DNA of 64,000 bases from Woeseiaceae bacterium (GTDB lineage: Bacteria; Pseudomonadota; Gammaproteobacteria; Steroidobacterales; Woeseiaceae): contig JANQLK010000011.1 of assembly GCA_028280615.1 (NCBI GenBank), forward strand, positions 1 to 64,000. The letters are read 5' to 3'. This document shows, piece by piece, positions 15,288 through 24,556 of this stretch. Each line of letters begins with the position of its first letter. Position 1 is the stretch's first letter. Under the pieces are notes generated by a model. That model ran no database searches and was not told the DNA's origin. It saw nothing but the letters and a program-made list of their open reading frames with translations. Both the position numbers and the translations under genes were made by a program.

Positions 15288-16958
15288 ATGGAACACCTCA
15301 TGCGCAAACGAACCTGGCTCCAGACCCGCCGATGGCTCTTCGCACTGGCGATCCTGCTCGCATGCGGCCATGCGCTCGCCGATGCCGACGCGGACTACGC
15401 CGAACTGCTCGCGTTGTTCGGAGAATTCCGCAGCATCGTGCCGCCCGAACGCGTGGATGGTGTCCCCGACTACTCCGAGGCGGCAATGTCGGCGCGCTTC
15501 GACAAGCTCGAAGCGCTACGCGCCCGGCTCGACGCGATCGACGACTCCGACTGGCCGATCGGCCGGCGGGTCGACTACACGCTGGTACTCGCCGAGATGC
15601 GCGGCCTCGAGTTCCAGCACAAGGTCGTAAGACCCTGGGCCCGCGATCCGGCCTTCTACAGCACAACGAACCTTGGCTTCGGGCCGAAGATGGACGGCGC
15701 GATGGCGATTCCGACGCCGCCGCTCGATGACAGCGAGGCCTCGGAACTCGAGACCCGCCTTGCAGCCGTGCCAGCCGTCCTCGCGGCAGCGCGGCGAAAC
15801 CTCAAGCACCCGCGCGGCGATCTCGCGCGTCTGGGCATTACGCAGAAACGTATCGAGGTCAACGTGTACACGCGGCTCGCCGACGATTTGCAGGCCGACC
15901 GGCCCGCGCTCGCGCGACGCGCACGGGCGGCCGCCGAGGCCACGCGGGAATTCATGCAGTGGCTGGAGAGCATCGAGGCGGACCTGCCCGCGCACGGCGG
16001 CGTCGGCCGCGACAACTACAACTGGCTCTTGAAGCACGTGCTGCTGTTCCCGTATTCGTGGGAGGACATGCAGGTCATCGGTCAGCGCGAATACGAACGC
16101 AGCCTCGTGTTCCTGAAGCTCGAGGAGCACCGGCACGCCGACATACCCATGATCGAACCCGCAACCACGATGGCGGAGTTCGAGCGCCGCCGGGCCGACG
16201 CCGACCGCGACCTGCTCGAGTTCCTCGAGCGGAAGAACATCATGACCGTACCGGAGTGGCTCGAACCGCCCGAGCCCGAAGGCCCGTACATTCTGCCCGC
16301 CGACCGCGACCCGCTGAAGCCGGGACCGTTCGAGGCGCCGATCGACCGGCATTTCTTTCGCGAGGCCGAGGACCGCGACCCGCGCCCCTTGAGGGCCCAC
16401 AATCTGCCCGGCCACCTGCTCGATTCCCTCATGCTGGCCCGCGACGACCGGCCGATACGCGGCGAGCGGCGCCTGTTCTTCATCTCGGGTACGCGCGCCG
16501 AAGGCTGGGCGTTTTACCTGGAAGAGCTTATTCAGCAGACGGGGTTTCTCGAGGGCCGGCCCAAGGCGCGCGAGATCAACTACATCCTGCAGGCGAAGCG
16601 CGCGGCACGGGTGTTGCCCGAACTCAGGCTGCACGACAACAGCTGGACGTATGACGAGGCGCTGGAATCGCTGACGAGCCGCACGCCTTACTGGATGGGC
16701 CCGGACGATGCGATCGCCCGCTTCGACCTCGAGCTGTACCTGCGGCAGCCCGGCTACGGGATCGGCTATTACGTCGGCAAGGTGCAGCTCGAGTCGCTAT
16801 TCGCCGAAGTGGCGCTCCAGCGCGAGCGAGATTTCAGTCTCAAGGCGTTCCACGACGAGTTCCTGGCCGCCGGCGTCATGCCGATTTCTCTGATCCGCTG
16901 GGAGATGACCGGCGACGGTGCCCAGATCGAGGCGATGCGGGATGCGCCGCCGCTGTAG
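15288..16958 (+). CDS. Secreted DUF885 family protein with altered active-site motif
   Basis: The 556-residue product has a signal peptide (RRWLFALAILLACGHALA) and the DUF885 layout. The C-terminal block GTRAEGWAFYLEELIQQ (about 400-416) is diagnostic. DUF885 proteins are thought to be metallopeptidases with an HExxPGHH-like motif. Here the equivalent region is RAHNLPGHLLD (His371), in which the HE pair is not in register with PGH, so the metal site may be altered. An ATG four codons downstream is an alternative start. The stop lies one base from the convergent transglycosylase gene. Localisation is likely periplasmic. Confidence 0.85.
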   Translation: MEHLMRKRTWLQTRRWLFALAILLACGHALADADADYAELLALFGEFRSIVPPERVDGVPDYSEAAMSARFDKLEALRARLDAIDDSDWPIGRRVDYTLVLAEMRGLEFQHKVVRPWARDPAFYSTTNLGFGPKMDGAMAIPTPPLDDSEASELETRLAAVPAVLAAARRNLKHPRGDLARLGITQKRIEVNVYTRLADDLQADRPALARRARAAAEATREFMQWLESIEADLPAHGGVGRDNYNWLLKHVLLFPYSWEDMQVIGQREYERSLVFLKLEEHRHADIPMIEPATTMAEFERRRADADRDLLEFLERKNIMTVPEWLEPPEPEGPYILPADRDPLKPGPFEAPIDRHFFREAEDRDPRPLRAHNLPGHLLDSLMLARDDRPIRGERRLFFISGTRAEGWAFYLEELIQQTGFLEGRPKAREINYILQAKRAARVLPELRLHDNSWTYDEALESLTSRTPYWMGPDDAIARFDLELYLRQPGYGIGYYVGKVQLESLFAEVALQRERDFSLKAFHDEFLAAGVMPISLIRWEMTGDGAQIEAMRDAPPL

Positions 16959-16959
16959 T

Positions 16960-17619
16960 CTAGGGTCCGAAGATCCACCAGCCGCCCGAGTCGAGGTCGG
17001 CCTCGCAGCGCCTGAGCTGGGCGCCCCACTCCTTGGCCCGGTAGTCGACGCGCCGGGCCGTGTCTTTTAGCCAACCCTTGCGGCGGTAGCTTCCCTTCTT
17101 CCAGCCGCCCTGCCCCTCGTGGTAGGCAAGGTACTGATTGTACGGATCCCATTTCGAGATGCCGGCTACCTTGTAGGACTTGTTGGTGTACCAGCCGACG
17201 AAGTCGATCGCATCGTCGAAGTCATCCCGGTCCGCCGAGCGGCGGCCCGTGTCCTTGCGGTACCAATTCCATGTGCTGTCGAGCGCCTGGGCGTAGCCAT
17301 AGGCGTTCGACGGCCGTTTCCATGGCACGATTCCAAGCAGCCTGGTCCGCGGCGGACGGGCATTGAAGTCGAAAGACGACTCCTGGCGGATGATCGCCAT
17401 CTGCACGTGGGTGGGCGTGCCCCAGCGCTTCTCGGATTTCTTCGCCGCCTTGTACCAGTTGCCTTTCTCCTCGAAAATTGCGCAGATGTCCTCGACGTTT
17501 TCGGGCGGCTTGCTTGCGCAGCCCGTGGCCGTCAGGAACCACGTCAGCGCAAATAGCAGCGCCAGACTGCGCAGCAGGTTGCGGCTGACTATGACTCCGA
17601 ATCTGGAAAGATCGCCCAT
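16960..17619 (-). CDS. Lytic transglycosylase (SLT-domain) lipoprotein
   Basis: The 219-residue product has a signal peptide and lipobox-like ending (TWFLTATGCAS), so it is probably a lipoprotein. The SLT-type domain follows: the catalytic Glu is in MAIIRQESSFDF, then AYGYAQALDSTW, and later YNQYLAYHEGQGGW. Such enzymes cleave peptidoglycan glycan strands. I chose the ATG of MGDLSRFGV; a longer frame from 17661 would overlap the divergent chaC-like start. The region is compact, with only 31 bases between the two divergent starts. Confidence 0.88.
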   Translation of the reverse strand: MGDLSRFGVIVSRNLLRSLALLFALTWFLTATGCASKPPENVEDICAIFEEKGNWYKAAKKSEKRWGTPTHVQMAIIRQESSFDFNARPPRTRLLGIVPWKRPSNAYGYAQALDSTWNWYRKDTGRRSADRDDFDDAIDFVGWYTNKSYKVAGISKWDPYNQYLAYHEGQGGWKKGSYRRKGWLKDTARRVDYRAKEWGAQLRRCEADLDSGGWWIFGP

Positions 17620-17650
17620 GTTGCTGAATTGTAGACTGAAAGTCCGATAA

Positions 17651-18169
17651 ATGTCAGTCACGCGTCACTGGGTGTTCGGCTACGGCTCGCTGATCTGGCG
17701 GCAGGACTTCCCGTTCCTCGACGCACGCCGCGCGTGCATCAGCGGCTGGGTGCGGCGCTTCTGGCAGGGCTCGCACGATCATCGCGGCGTGGAGGATGCG
17801 CCAGGACGCGTCGTGACGCTCGTCGAAGCTCCCGGGGAGACATGCGTTGGCCGCGCATTCCTGGTCGAGGAAGATGTGTTCGAGCATCTCGACCATCGGG
17901 AGAAGAACGGCTACGAACGCCGCAACCTCATCGTGACGTTCGCGAACGGAACCGCGACGGCGACGACTTACGTGGCAACCGCGAACAACAGCGCCTATCT
18001 CGGCCCGGCGCCGATGGACGATATGGTGGCGCAGATCGAGCGCTCGGCCGGAGAGAGCGGAACGAATCGCGAATACGTACTCGAACTCGCACGTGCGGTG
18101 GATGAACTGGGCGCCGACGATGGCCATGTGCAAGCAGTCGCCCGATCAGTTGTCCTCGCCTCGGCATAG
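17651..18169 (+). CDS. chaC: Gamma-glutamylcyclotransferase, ChaC family
   Basis: ChaC-type enzymes degrade glutathione to 5-oxoproline and Cys-Gly in the cytoplasm. The 172-residue product starts with the substrate-binding signature VFGYGSLIWRQDF. It has FWQGSHDHRGVEDAPGRVVTL, and Glu84 within LDHREKNGYER, the probable catalytic glutamate. Length is slightly short of the E. coli protein but normal for bacterial members. The 3' end overlaps the convergent flavin reductase gene by 24 bases. Confidence 0.93.
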   Translation: MSVTRHWVFGYGSLIWRQDFPFLDARRACISGWVRRFWQGSHDHRGVEDAPGRVVTLVEAPGETCVGRAFLVEEDVFEHLDHREKNGYERRNLIVTFANGTATATTYVATANNSAYLGPAPMDDMVAQIERSAGESGTNREYVLELARAVDELGADDGHVQAVARSVVLASA

Positions 18170-18769
18170 CAGCTGCTGGGCTGGCGGGCGGTCCGAACAG
18201 GTTTCGGACGCGCGCGCCGCTTTCAGCGCGCGCGCATACCATTCGTATTCGTCGAGAAAACCCGTCACGCGTTGCCGGTAGGCCGGGTCGATCGCGCCGC
18301 CATCGTCGTCGAAGGCCTCGTCAACCTCGGACACCGGAAACGCACTCGGTATGGCCGGTGAACCGAGTTCGGCCAGGATACCGCGAAGATTGACGAGCGA
18401 GCGTACACCGCCGAACGGTCCCGCCGAGTAGGTGACGATAGCGCTGGGCTTGTACAGGTATTCGCCCTGGAAATGATCGAGCAGATTCTTGAGCGCAGCC
18501 GGTACGCTGTGGTTGTACTCGGCGCTGACCACGACGAAGCCGTCGGCCGAGTCGAGCGTCTCCGCGATCCACGCCATGTCGGCGGGCGCCTCGCCGGCGT
18601 CGAACTCCTTGAACATGCGATCGAGCATCGGCAGCGGACGCTCTGCCGAGTCGACGAGTACCGCGTCGTGGCCGCGCTCTTCGAGTTCGCGGAGCACGAA
18701 TCGCGCGACCTTGATGCCCGAGCGATTGCGGCGCGCACTGCCGTACAGGACGGCCGTTCGTAGCGTCAT
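18146..18769 (-). CDS. NAD(P)H-dependent FMN reductase
   Basis: The flavodoxin-like fold is indicated by an N-terminal phosphate loop (LYGSARRNRSGIK) and the family motif SAEYNHSVPAALKNLLDHF (about 92-110), followed by YSAGPFGG. Members reduce quinones, chromate or azo dyes using FMN. The 207-residue length is typical; the last 15 residues are an extension overlapping chaC. The start codon overlaps the stop of the upstream asmA gene (ATGA), so the two are co-translated, an unexplained pairing. Confidence 0.9.
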   Translation of the reverse strand: MTLRTAVLYGSARRNRSGIKVARFVLRELEERGHDAVLVDSAERPLPMLDRMFKEFDAGEAPADMAWIAETLDSADGFVVVSAEYNHSVPAALKNLLDHFQGEYLYKPSAIVTYSAGPFGGVRSLVNLRGILAELGSPAIPSAFPVSEVDEAFDDDGGAIDPAYRQRVTGFLDEYEWYARALKAARASETCSDRPPAQQLLCRGEDN

Positions 18770-21700
18770 GGCGATCCGCCTCCCGCGTTCGGCTCAGCCG
18801 GCGCCGCGTCTTCCTCGATGACGAGATCGGGCATGCGGCCGGCGAACGCCTCCAGGGCCACTTCTCGGGTCGCGTCACAGGGATTTCCGCTGCGGCCGAT
18901 TCGGTCCCATGCCGCCTTGGCCAGGATCGACAGGCCGCCCGTCGCGACCGCGGCACCTCCGGAGATCAGAACCCCCTGCTCGTCGACGGCCAGTGCCGGC
19001 GAACCCAGCGAACCGACGATCTTCACGTACGGATTGAACAGTTCGGCCGTGCTGATGCTGATGCCCTTGCGCGGCGTCGTTCGGACCGATACGTCCAGTT
19101 TCTCGTTACCGAGATTGATAGACGGTTTCACGAACACATTCAGCTTGTCGGTACGCACGATCAGCCGCGGCACGGCATCGAGTTTTCCCGCAGTGATTCC
19201 GAGCGGCGCGACGAGGCAGCTCAGCTCCGTGCTCGTCTCGGCCTTGTAGAACGGGCTGATGACGCTCAGGATCTGTTGCAGGACGTCGCCGTACAAGGCA
19301 TTCAGAAGCGTATTGCTGCCGACGCGGCCGCCGCGCATGTCGAGAAGCAGCGTGCCGCTCGACGTAGCCAGCATCGAGCGCAGGTCGTCGCCGACGAAGG
19401 CGAGCGACACGTCGACGTCCGCGGTCCTTGCGAGGTCGCGGTTGGTGTCGCTCAGGCCGAAGGCCGCGTTGCGCGCCACGAGATCGAGCTCGGTCCGCGC
19501 GCCGCCCTCGGCCGGAACCAGGCTGCCGCGTGACACGAGCGCTCCCGACGGCGGATTCATGCGCAGTTCGCGAAGCTCGAGTGCGCCGCCGTAGAGCGTC
19601 GCATCGACGAGCACGTTCTCGAGGTACAGGCTGCCGCGGCGAAACGTTCCGATGTCGATGTAGAGCTCCGCATCGACCGCCCGCATGGCCTCGAGGGGCA
19701 ACGGCCAGTCGGGAATCAAGCGGCCGTCGTCGCGCTCGGCAACGGGCTCGACGTCGATCTCCTCATCCCTGAATAGCGGCTGGATAAGGAACGCGTCGGA
19801 GCTGAAGCGTCCCGAGAGCTTCGGTACGTCGCCCTCGACATAGCGCAGGTCTCCCGTGAGGTCGCTGCCGCCCATTTCGACGACGAGGTCGCCAATGTCG
19901 AGCCGGCCGTCCTCTCCGATCGCACTGAGACTGAAGGCCAGGCTCTGCGCGCTGAACCCGCGGCCGTTGACCGTACCGAGCCTGGCCAGGTCCGGGACCC
20001 GGCCGCTCAGGGAAAACCGCGTTCGCGACAAACCATCGCCGACATCGATCAGTCCCTCGCCGCTCAGACTCGCATCGCCGAGCGTTGCGCTAAAACCGTC
20101 GAGCCTCAACTCCTCACCGCGGAGCGTGCCGCGCGTCTTGAACGAGAACGGCGCCTCGTGCGGCTTGAAGCCGGCGACGTCCTGCGCCGCGTTGCGAACG
20201 TCGCGGCCGCTCGCGCTGGCGGAGAAATCGACGAAGCGGCTTTCGATCGGCCAACCGACCGCAACATCCGCCGTCAGCGTGCCATTGCCCCGGCTGAGCT
20301 CGAAGTCGTCAACGCTGAGCTGTGTCCGCTCGAGCTCTACGCGCCCTGACAGGGAAAAGGGCCCGGGCCGGACGCTATAGCCGTCGACGTCGGCGAGCAG
20401 CTCTTCCATCGCGGGACCCTCTGCCAACAGCCGGACCCTGGTACCGGCGAGACCGGGGGCCAGCGACAGCCTGCCGACAACGGAGAGGTCGGTGCTCCCG
20501 ATCCCGATCCGGGCGTCCCTGACGTCGATGGCCGATCGCTGCACGGCGACGTTGGCGGCGGCATCGAAGGGCTGGTCGGGCACGAAGCCCGCCTGTGCGA
20601 ATCCGGCCACGGCGGATTTGAGGCTCGGCCCCCTGACGCTCACGTCCAGCGACGAGCCCTCTCCGCCGGCTGCGAACGCGACGCGGCCCTCGAGTTCGGC
20701 ATCGATGCCGCCCAGACTGATCGCACTCGGCGTTCGCAATCGTAGCGCGCCCTCTTCAAGCACGACGCTGCCCGCGGCCGAGAGCGGCGCGTCCGGCAGC
20801 GTATCGATGCCGACGGCGGTGCCGATCGGCGCCAGGCTGTCGCTGTCGACGGTGAAATCAAATTCCGAACCCGCGTAGGCCGGCGCTTCGCCAAGCTGGC
20901 CACTCGCGGTCATCCGACCCAGCGAAGTCGCAACGTCGAGATGCAGATGCTCGGTTCCGTCCGCCTGCACCGTCAGATCCACGTCGACTGTGAACGGACC
21001 GGATGCGACGCCCGGAAGACCGGACAGGTTCCAAAACTGGCCGATATCCGGGCCCGTCGCGCTGAGGTCGATCGTGCCGTCATTGAGCGACGGGAAATCC
21101 GGCAATTGAGCGGTCATCAGAAACTCTGTGTCGCCGAGGGCCAGGCGCGCCTGCTGGACGATCAGGTCCTTGCCTTCCCGCGTCGCATCGACGTCGACCA
21201 GGAAGGCCCCTTCGTGGACGTCGTCGACGCCGAAAAACGCCATTACCCGACCGAGATTCGGGCCCGATGCCGAAAGATCCAGGTCGATACGATCGAGGTT
21301 GGCGAGATCCGATGCCACGCCTTCGGCCTCGAGCCGGACCTCGCCGACTCGCGCCAGCGCGTCGAGAACCAGCGTTCCATCATCTGAAGGGGCCAGTTCC
21401 GCGCTGACGTCGATGTCGCCCTCACTGTCCCCGCCCATGCCGAGCATTTGCGCAATCTCGTCTATGTTCGGCGCCTTTGCTACCAGGTTGATCGTCGGCC
21501 GCCTGAGTCCGGTGACATCGTCGAGGTGGCCGTCGACGGCCCACTCGAGGCTTCCGAAAACGCCGCGCAGGTCGAATCGAATGTCTTTGCCGGACAGCAT
21601 CGCGTTCCAGGGCCCGGTTTCGCCCGCGAACTCCGCCTTGCGGTTGCCGAGCGTGCCTTTGAAGTCCAGGTCGAGAACATCGTCGTCGCGGTGTCGCTGG

Positions 21701-22263
21701 TTGAGCGAAGCCACGGCGAGCCGGACCGGCCGTTCCTGAGCCGGGCTCGAATAGACGAGCCGAACGTCCTGGATATTGGCCTGCTTCAGCAGGAACCCGC
21801 CGCCCGGCGCGGCGTCGGCCGGCGCGGGCTCGGCGCTGGCCCCGAACACGTCCCAGTTCAGCCTGCCGCCGTCGAGCACTGTCACGACAAGGTCCGCATC
21901 TCTCACTTCGACGTACTCGACGCGAAGCGGGCCGTTTATCAGCGACCGCAGGTCGATGTGAATCTCGGCGTAAGCTACAGCGAGCATCTCGTCGGGCTGG
22001 TCCCACTCGGCGTTCTGCCAGTGAACGTCGCGGGCGACGACCGCGATGCGACGGCCGACGTCGATCGAGAGGCCGCCGCGGATTTCGAAGCGTCGACCGC
22101 TGAGCTCGGTCAGGGCGGCCTCGATTCTCGGCTTCAGGAAACCCAGGTCAGCCGTCGTGACCCAGGCGACTGCGAGCATCGCGACCAGGACCAGCCCGGC
22201 CATCGACCATAGCGCCACGCGGCGTGCCCGTGGGCGTTTCGGATGCTTGCCTTCAATCGTCAT
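18766..22263 (-). CDS. AsmA family envelope protein
   Basis: The 1165-residue product has a cytoplasmic basic N terminus and one transmembrane helix (ALWSMAGLVLVAMLAVAWV). A long beta-rich periplasmic region begins PRIEAALTELSGRRFEIRGGLSIDVG, the AsmA N-terminal signature. Repeated LxxxGxLxxxxG-like strands follow, and the C-terminal AsmA_2-like segment (about 985-1085) includes RTDKLNVFVKPSINLGNEKLDVSVRT. AsmA-like proteins are bridge-like lipid transfer proteins between inner and outer membranes. It is divergent from the M3 peptidase gene with 127 bases between starts. Confidence 0.92.
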   Translation of the reverse strand: MTIEGKHPKRPRARRVALWSMAGLVLVAMLAVAWVTTADLGFLKPRIEAALTELSGRRFEIRGGLSIDVGRRIAVVARDVHWQNAEWDQPDEMLAVAYAEIHIDLRSLINGPLRVEYVEVRDADLVVTVLDGGRLNWDVFGASAEPAPADAAPGGGFLLKQANIQDVRLVYSSPAQERPVRLAVASLNQRHRDDDVLDLDFKGTLGNRKAEFAGETGPWNAMLSGKDIRFDLRGVFGSLEWAVDGHLDDVTGLRRPTINLVAKAPNIDEIAQMLGMGGDSEGDIDVSAELAPSDDGTLVLDALARVGEVRLEAEGVASDLANLDRIDLDLSASGPNLGRVMAFFGVDDVHEGAFLVDVDATREGKDLIVQQARLALGDTEFLMTAQLPDFPSLNDGTIDLSATGPDIGQFWNLSGLPGVASGPFTVDVDLTVQADGTEHLHLDVATSLGRMTASGQLGEAPAYAGSEFDFTVDSDSLAPIGTAVGIDTLPDAPLSAAGSVVLEEGALRLRTPSAISLGGIDAELEGRVAFAAGGEGSSLDVSVRGPSLKSAVAGFAQAGFVPDQPFDAAANVAVQRSAIDVRDARIGIGSTDLSVVGRLSLAPGLAGTRVRLLAEGPAMEELLADVDGYSVRPGPFSLSGRVELERTQLSVDDFELSRGNGTLTADVAVGWPIESRFVDFSASASGRDVRNAAQDVAGFKPHEAPFSFKTRGTLRGEELRLDGFSATLGDASLSGEGLIDVGDGLSRTRFSLSGRVPDLARLGTVNGRGFSAQSLAFSLSAIGEDGRLDIGDLVVEMGGSDLTGDLRYVEGDVPKLSGRFSSDAFLIQPLFRDEEIDVEPVAERDDGRLIPDWPLPLEAMRAVDAELYIDIGTFRRGSLYLENVLVDATLYGGALELRELRMNPPSGALVSRGSLVPAEGGARTELDLVARNAAFGLSDTNRDLARTADVDVSLAFVGDDLRSMLATSSGTLLLDMRGGRVGSNTLLNALYGDVLQQILSVISPFYKAETSTELSCLVAPLGITAGKLDAVPRLIVRTDKLNVFVKPSINLGNEKLDVSVRTTPRKGISISTAELFNPYVKIVGSLGSPALAVDEQGVLISGGAAVATGGLSILAKAAWDRIGRSGNPCDATREVALEAFAGRMPDLVIEEDAAPAEPNAGGGSP

Positions 22264-22390
22264 AAACGGCCATCACGATACTGTGCAGATCTCTAATGCG
22301 TGGCTTCGGCTGATGATAGCGCGGCTTTCAAGCCGACGGCGTAAAACGTACCATCTGCGGTCCGCGCGGCAGGAAAGACAGGAAAACACC

Positions 22391-24556
22391 ATGCAAATCA
22401 GATCGATGACGGCGGCCGCGCTGGCCGCCCTGACCTTGACGGCATGCGGCGGCGGCGACGAAGCCGCGCTTGCCGATCCGGCAGCCGAGGCGCTGCCCGA
22501 CCTGAGTGTTGACGCTGAAGAACTCGAAGGCAACCCGTTCCTCGAAGACTGGGACACGCCGTTCGGCGTGCAGCCCTTCGATCGGATCGAGGATGCGCAT
22601 TTCATGCCGGCCTTCAAGCAGGGGATTCTCGAACTGCGGGCGGAGATCGCAGAGATCGCTCGAAACCCTGAAGAACCGAGCTTCGAGAACACGATCCTCG
22701 CGCTCGAGAAATCGGGGGCGCTGGCAAACCGCGTTCGGCGGACCTTCTCGAGCCTGACCGGCACCGAGCTGAACGACAATCTGCGCGAGCTGCAGCGCGA
22801 GATCTGGCCGATGTGGTCGCGCGAGAGCGATGCGATCACGCTCAACGAAGACCTGTTCAGGCGCATACAGGCCGTCTACGAGCAACGCGGCAGCCTGGAC
22901 CTCGGCGAACAGGAGGCGCGACTGCTCGAGCTGACCCGCCGGCGTTTCGTGCGCGCCGGCGCGGCACTCGAGCCCGACGTCAAACTTAAGGTGAGCGACA
23001 TCAACGCCGAACTGTCGACGCTCAGCACGCAGTTCGCGCAAAACCTGCTGGCCGCAACCAAGGCCTTCCGTATCGAGCTCACCGATGAGGCCGACACGGC
23101 CGGACTCGCGGACGACTTCAAGACCAACATCTGGGACGCGGACGCCAATGCCTGGGTGCTGACGCTCGACCGCTCGGTGTACGAAACCTTCATGACCCAG
23201 TCGGAAAGCCGCAGCTTGCGCAAGCGGATGTTCGACGGCTACACGCGGCGCGCGACGAGCGGCGAGTACGACAACGGCCCGCTCGCGATCGAGATCGCGT
23301 ACCTGCGGGCGAAGCGCGCCGAATTGATGGGCTACGAATCGCACGCGCACTACCAGCTCGAGACGCGCATGGCGAAGACTCCCCAAGGCGCCGAGGACTT
23401 CCTGCTCCGGGTCTGGCGTCCCGGCATCGCCCGCGCGAAACAGGAGCGCGCGGACATGCAGGCGCTGATCGGCGACGAATTCGAGTTCGCCGCGCACGAC
23501 TGGTGGCACTACGCCGAGAAAGTGCGCATCGGGCGATTCAACCTCGATGAGAACGCGCTGAAGCCCTACTTCGATCTCGATGCGGTGCGCAACGGCGCGT
23601 TCGTCATGGCCAACCGGCTGTTCGGGCTGCGCTTCTCGGCCGTCGACGTGCCGGTCTGGAACGACGTCGTCACGGCCTACGAGGTGCGCGACGACGACGG
23701 CTCGCACCTGGGGCTCCTGTTCATGGACATGTACGCACGCGACTCGAAACGCGGCGGAGCCTGGATGAACTCCTATCGCCTCGCGTCGAATATCGAGGGC
23801 GAGGAGATCCGACCGCTGGTCACCAACAATCTGAACCTCCAGCTGCCGCCCGACGGTCAGCCGACGCTGATGCGCTTTTCGGAGGTGAAGACGCTGTTTC
23901 ACGAGTTCGGGCACGGTCTGCACGGGCTCATGACACAGATCGACTACCCGACGTTTTCGGGCGTCGACGGTCCGCGCGACTACACGGAGTTTCCCGCGCA
24001 GATTCTCGAACACTGGCCCTCCGAGCCACAGATGCTCGAGCTGTACGCCAGGCACTATGAGACCGGCGACATCATTCCCGCGGACCTCGTCGAGCGCATG
24101 CTGGCCGCGGCGAATCACAACCAGGGTTTCGCGACGACCGAGTACATCGCGGCGTCGCTGCTCGACCTGCGCTGGCACATGCTGAGTTCGACCGAAGCCG
24201 CGGCGATCACCGATGCGGCCGAGTTCGAACGCGAGGTGCTGGACGAGTATGGCCTGATCCCGGAAATCCGGCCGCGCTACCGCACGTCGTACTTCAGCCA
24301 CACATTCGCAGGTGGATACTCGGCGGGTTACTACGCGTACCTGTGGTCCGAGATTCTCGATTCCGACGGCTTCGACGCGTTCAAGGAAGCCGAGGACATA
24401 TTCGACCCTGCAACGGCGGCGCGCCTCAAGAAGTGGGTGTACCAGGCCGGCGGCCTAAGGGAGGCCGACGAACTATACCGGAATTTCCGCGGCGCGGATC
24501 CGAGCATCGAACCGCTGCTCGAAGGTCGTGGATTCGACGTCACGGGGGGAGACTAG
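22391..24556 (+). CDS. M3 family metallopeptidase (peptidyl-dipeptidase Dcp-like) lipoprotein
   Basis: M3 peptidases cleave short oligopeptides. The 721-residue product contains the zinc motif HEFGH at 504-508 (TLFHEFGHGLHGLM) and the third ligand Glu533 in DYTEFPAQ. The C-terminal HTFAGGYSAGYYAYLWSE matches Dcp rather than the shorter PrlC type. The N terminus is a signal peptide ending LTACGGG, a lipobox, so the enzyme is probably anchored in the periplasm. I chose the ATG at 22391; the frame extends 115 codons upstream without protein-like character. Its 3' end overlaps the convergent hupE-like gene by 17 bases. Confidence 0.94.
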   Translation: MQIRSMTAAALAALTLTACGGGDEAALADPAAEALPDLSVDAEELEGNPFLEDWDTPFGVQPFDRIEDAHFMPAFKQGILELRAEIAEIARNPEEPSFENTILALEKSGALANRVRRTFSSLTGTELNDNLRELQREIWPMWSRESDAITLNEDLFRRIQAVYEQRGSLDLGEQEARLLELTRRRFVRAGAALEPDVKLKVSDINAELSTLSTQFAQNLLAATKAFRIELTDEADTAGLADDFKTNIWDADANAWVLTLDRSVYETFMTQSESRSLRKRMFDGYTRRATSGEYDNGPLAIEIAYLRAKRAELMGYESHAHYQLETRMAKTPQGAEDFLLRVWRPGIARAKQERADMQALIGDEFEFAAHDWWHYAEKVRIGRFNLDENALKPYFDLDAVRNGAFVMANRLFGLRFSAVDVPVWNDVVTAYEVRDDDGSHLGLLFMDMYARDSKRGGAWMNSYRLASNIEGEEIRPLVTNNLNLQLPPDGQPTLMRFSEVKTLFHEFGHGLHGLMTQIDYPTFSGVDGPRDYTEFPAQILEHWPSEPQMLELYARHYETGDIIPADLVERMLAAANHNQGFATTEYIAASLLDLRWHMLSSTEAAAITDAAEFEREVLDEYGLIPEIRPRYRTSYFSHTFAGGYSAGYYAYLWSEILDSDGFDAFKEAEDIFDPATAARLKKWVYQAGGLREADELYRNFRGADPSIEPLLEGRGFDVTGGD

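Noticed and set aside
22328..24301. A 657-codon open frame antisense to the M3 peptidase gene
   Set aside because: The sense strand has HEFGH, Glu533 and a lipobox; the antisense frame is arginine/glutamate/valine rich with no family match, a shadow of GC-rich codon use.
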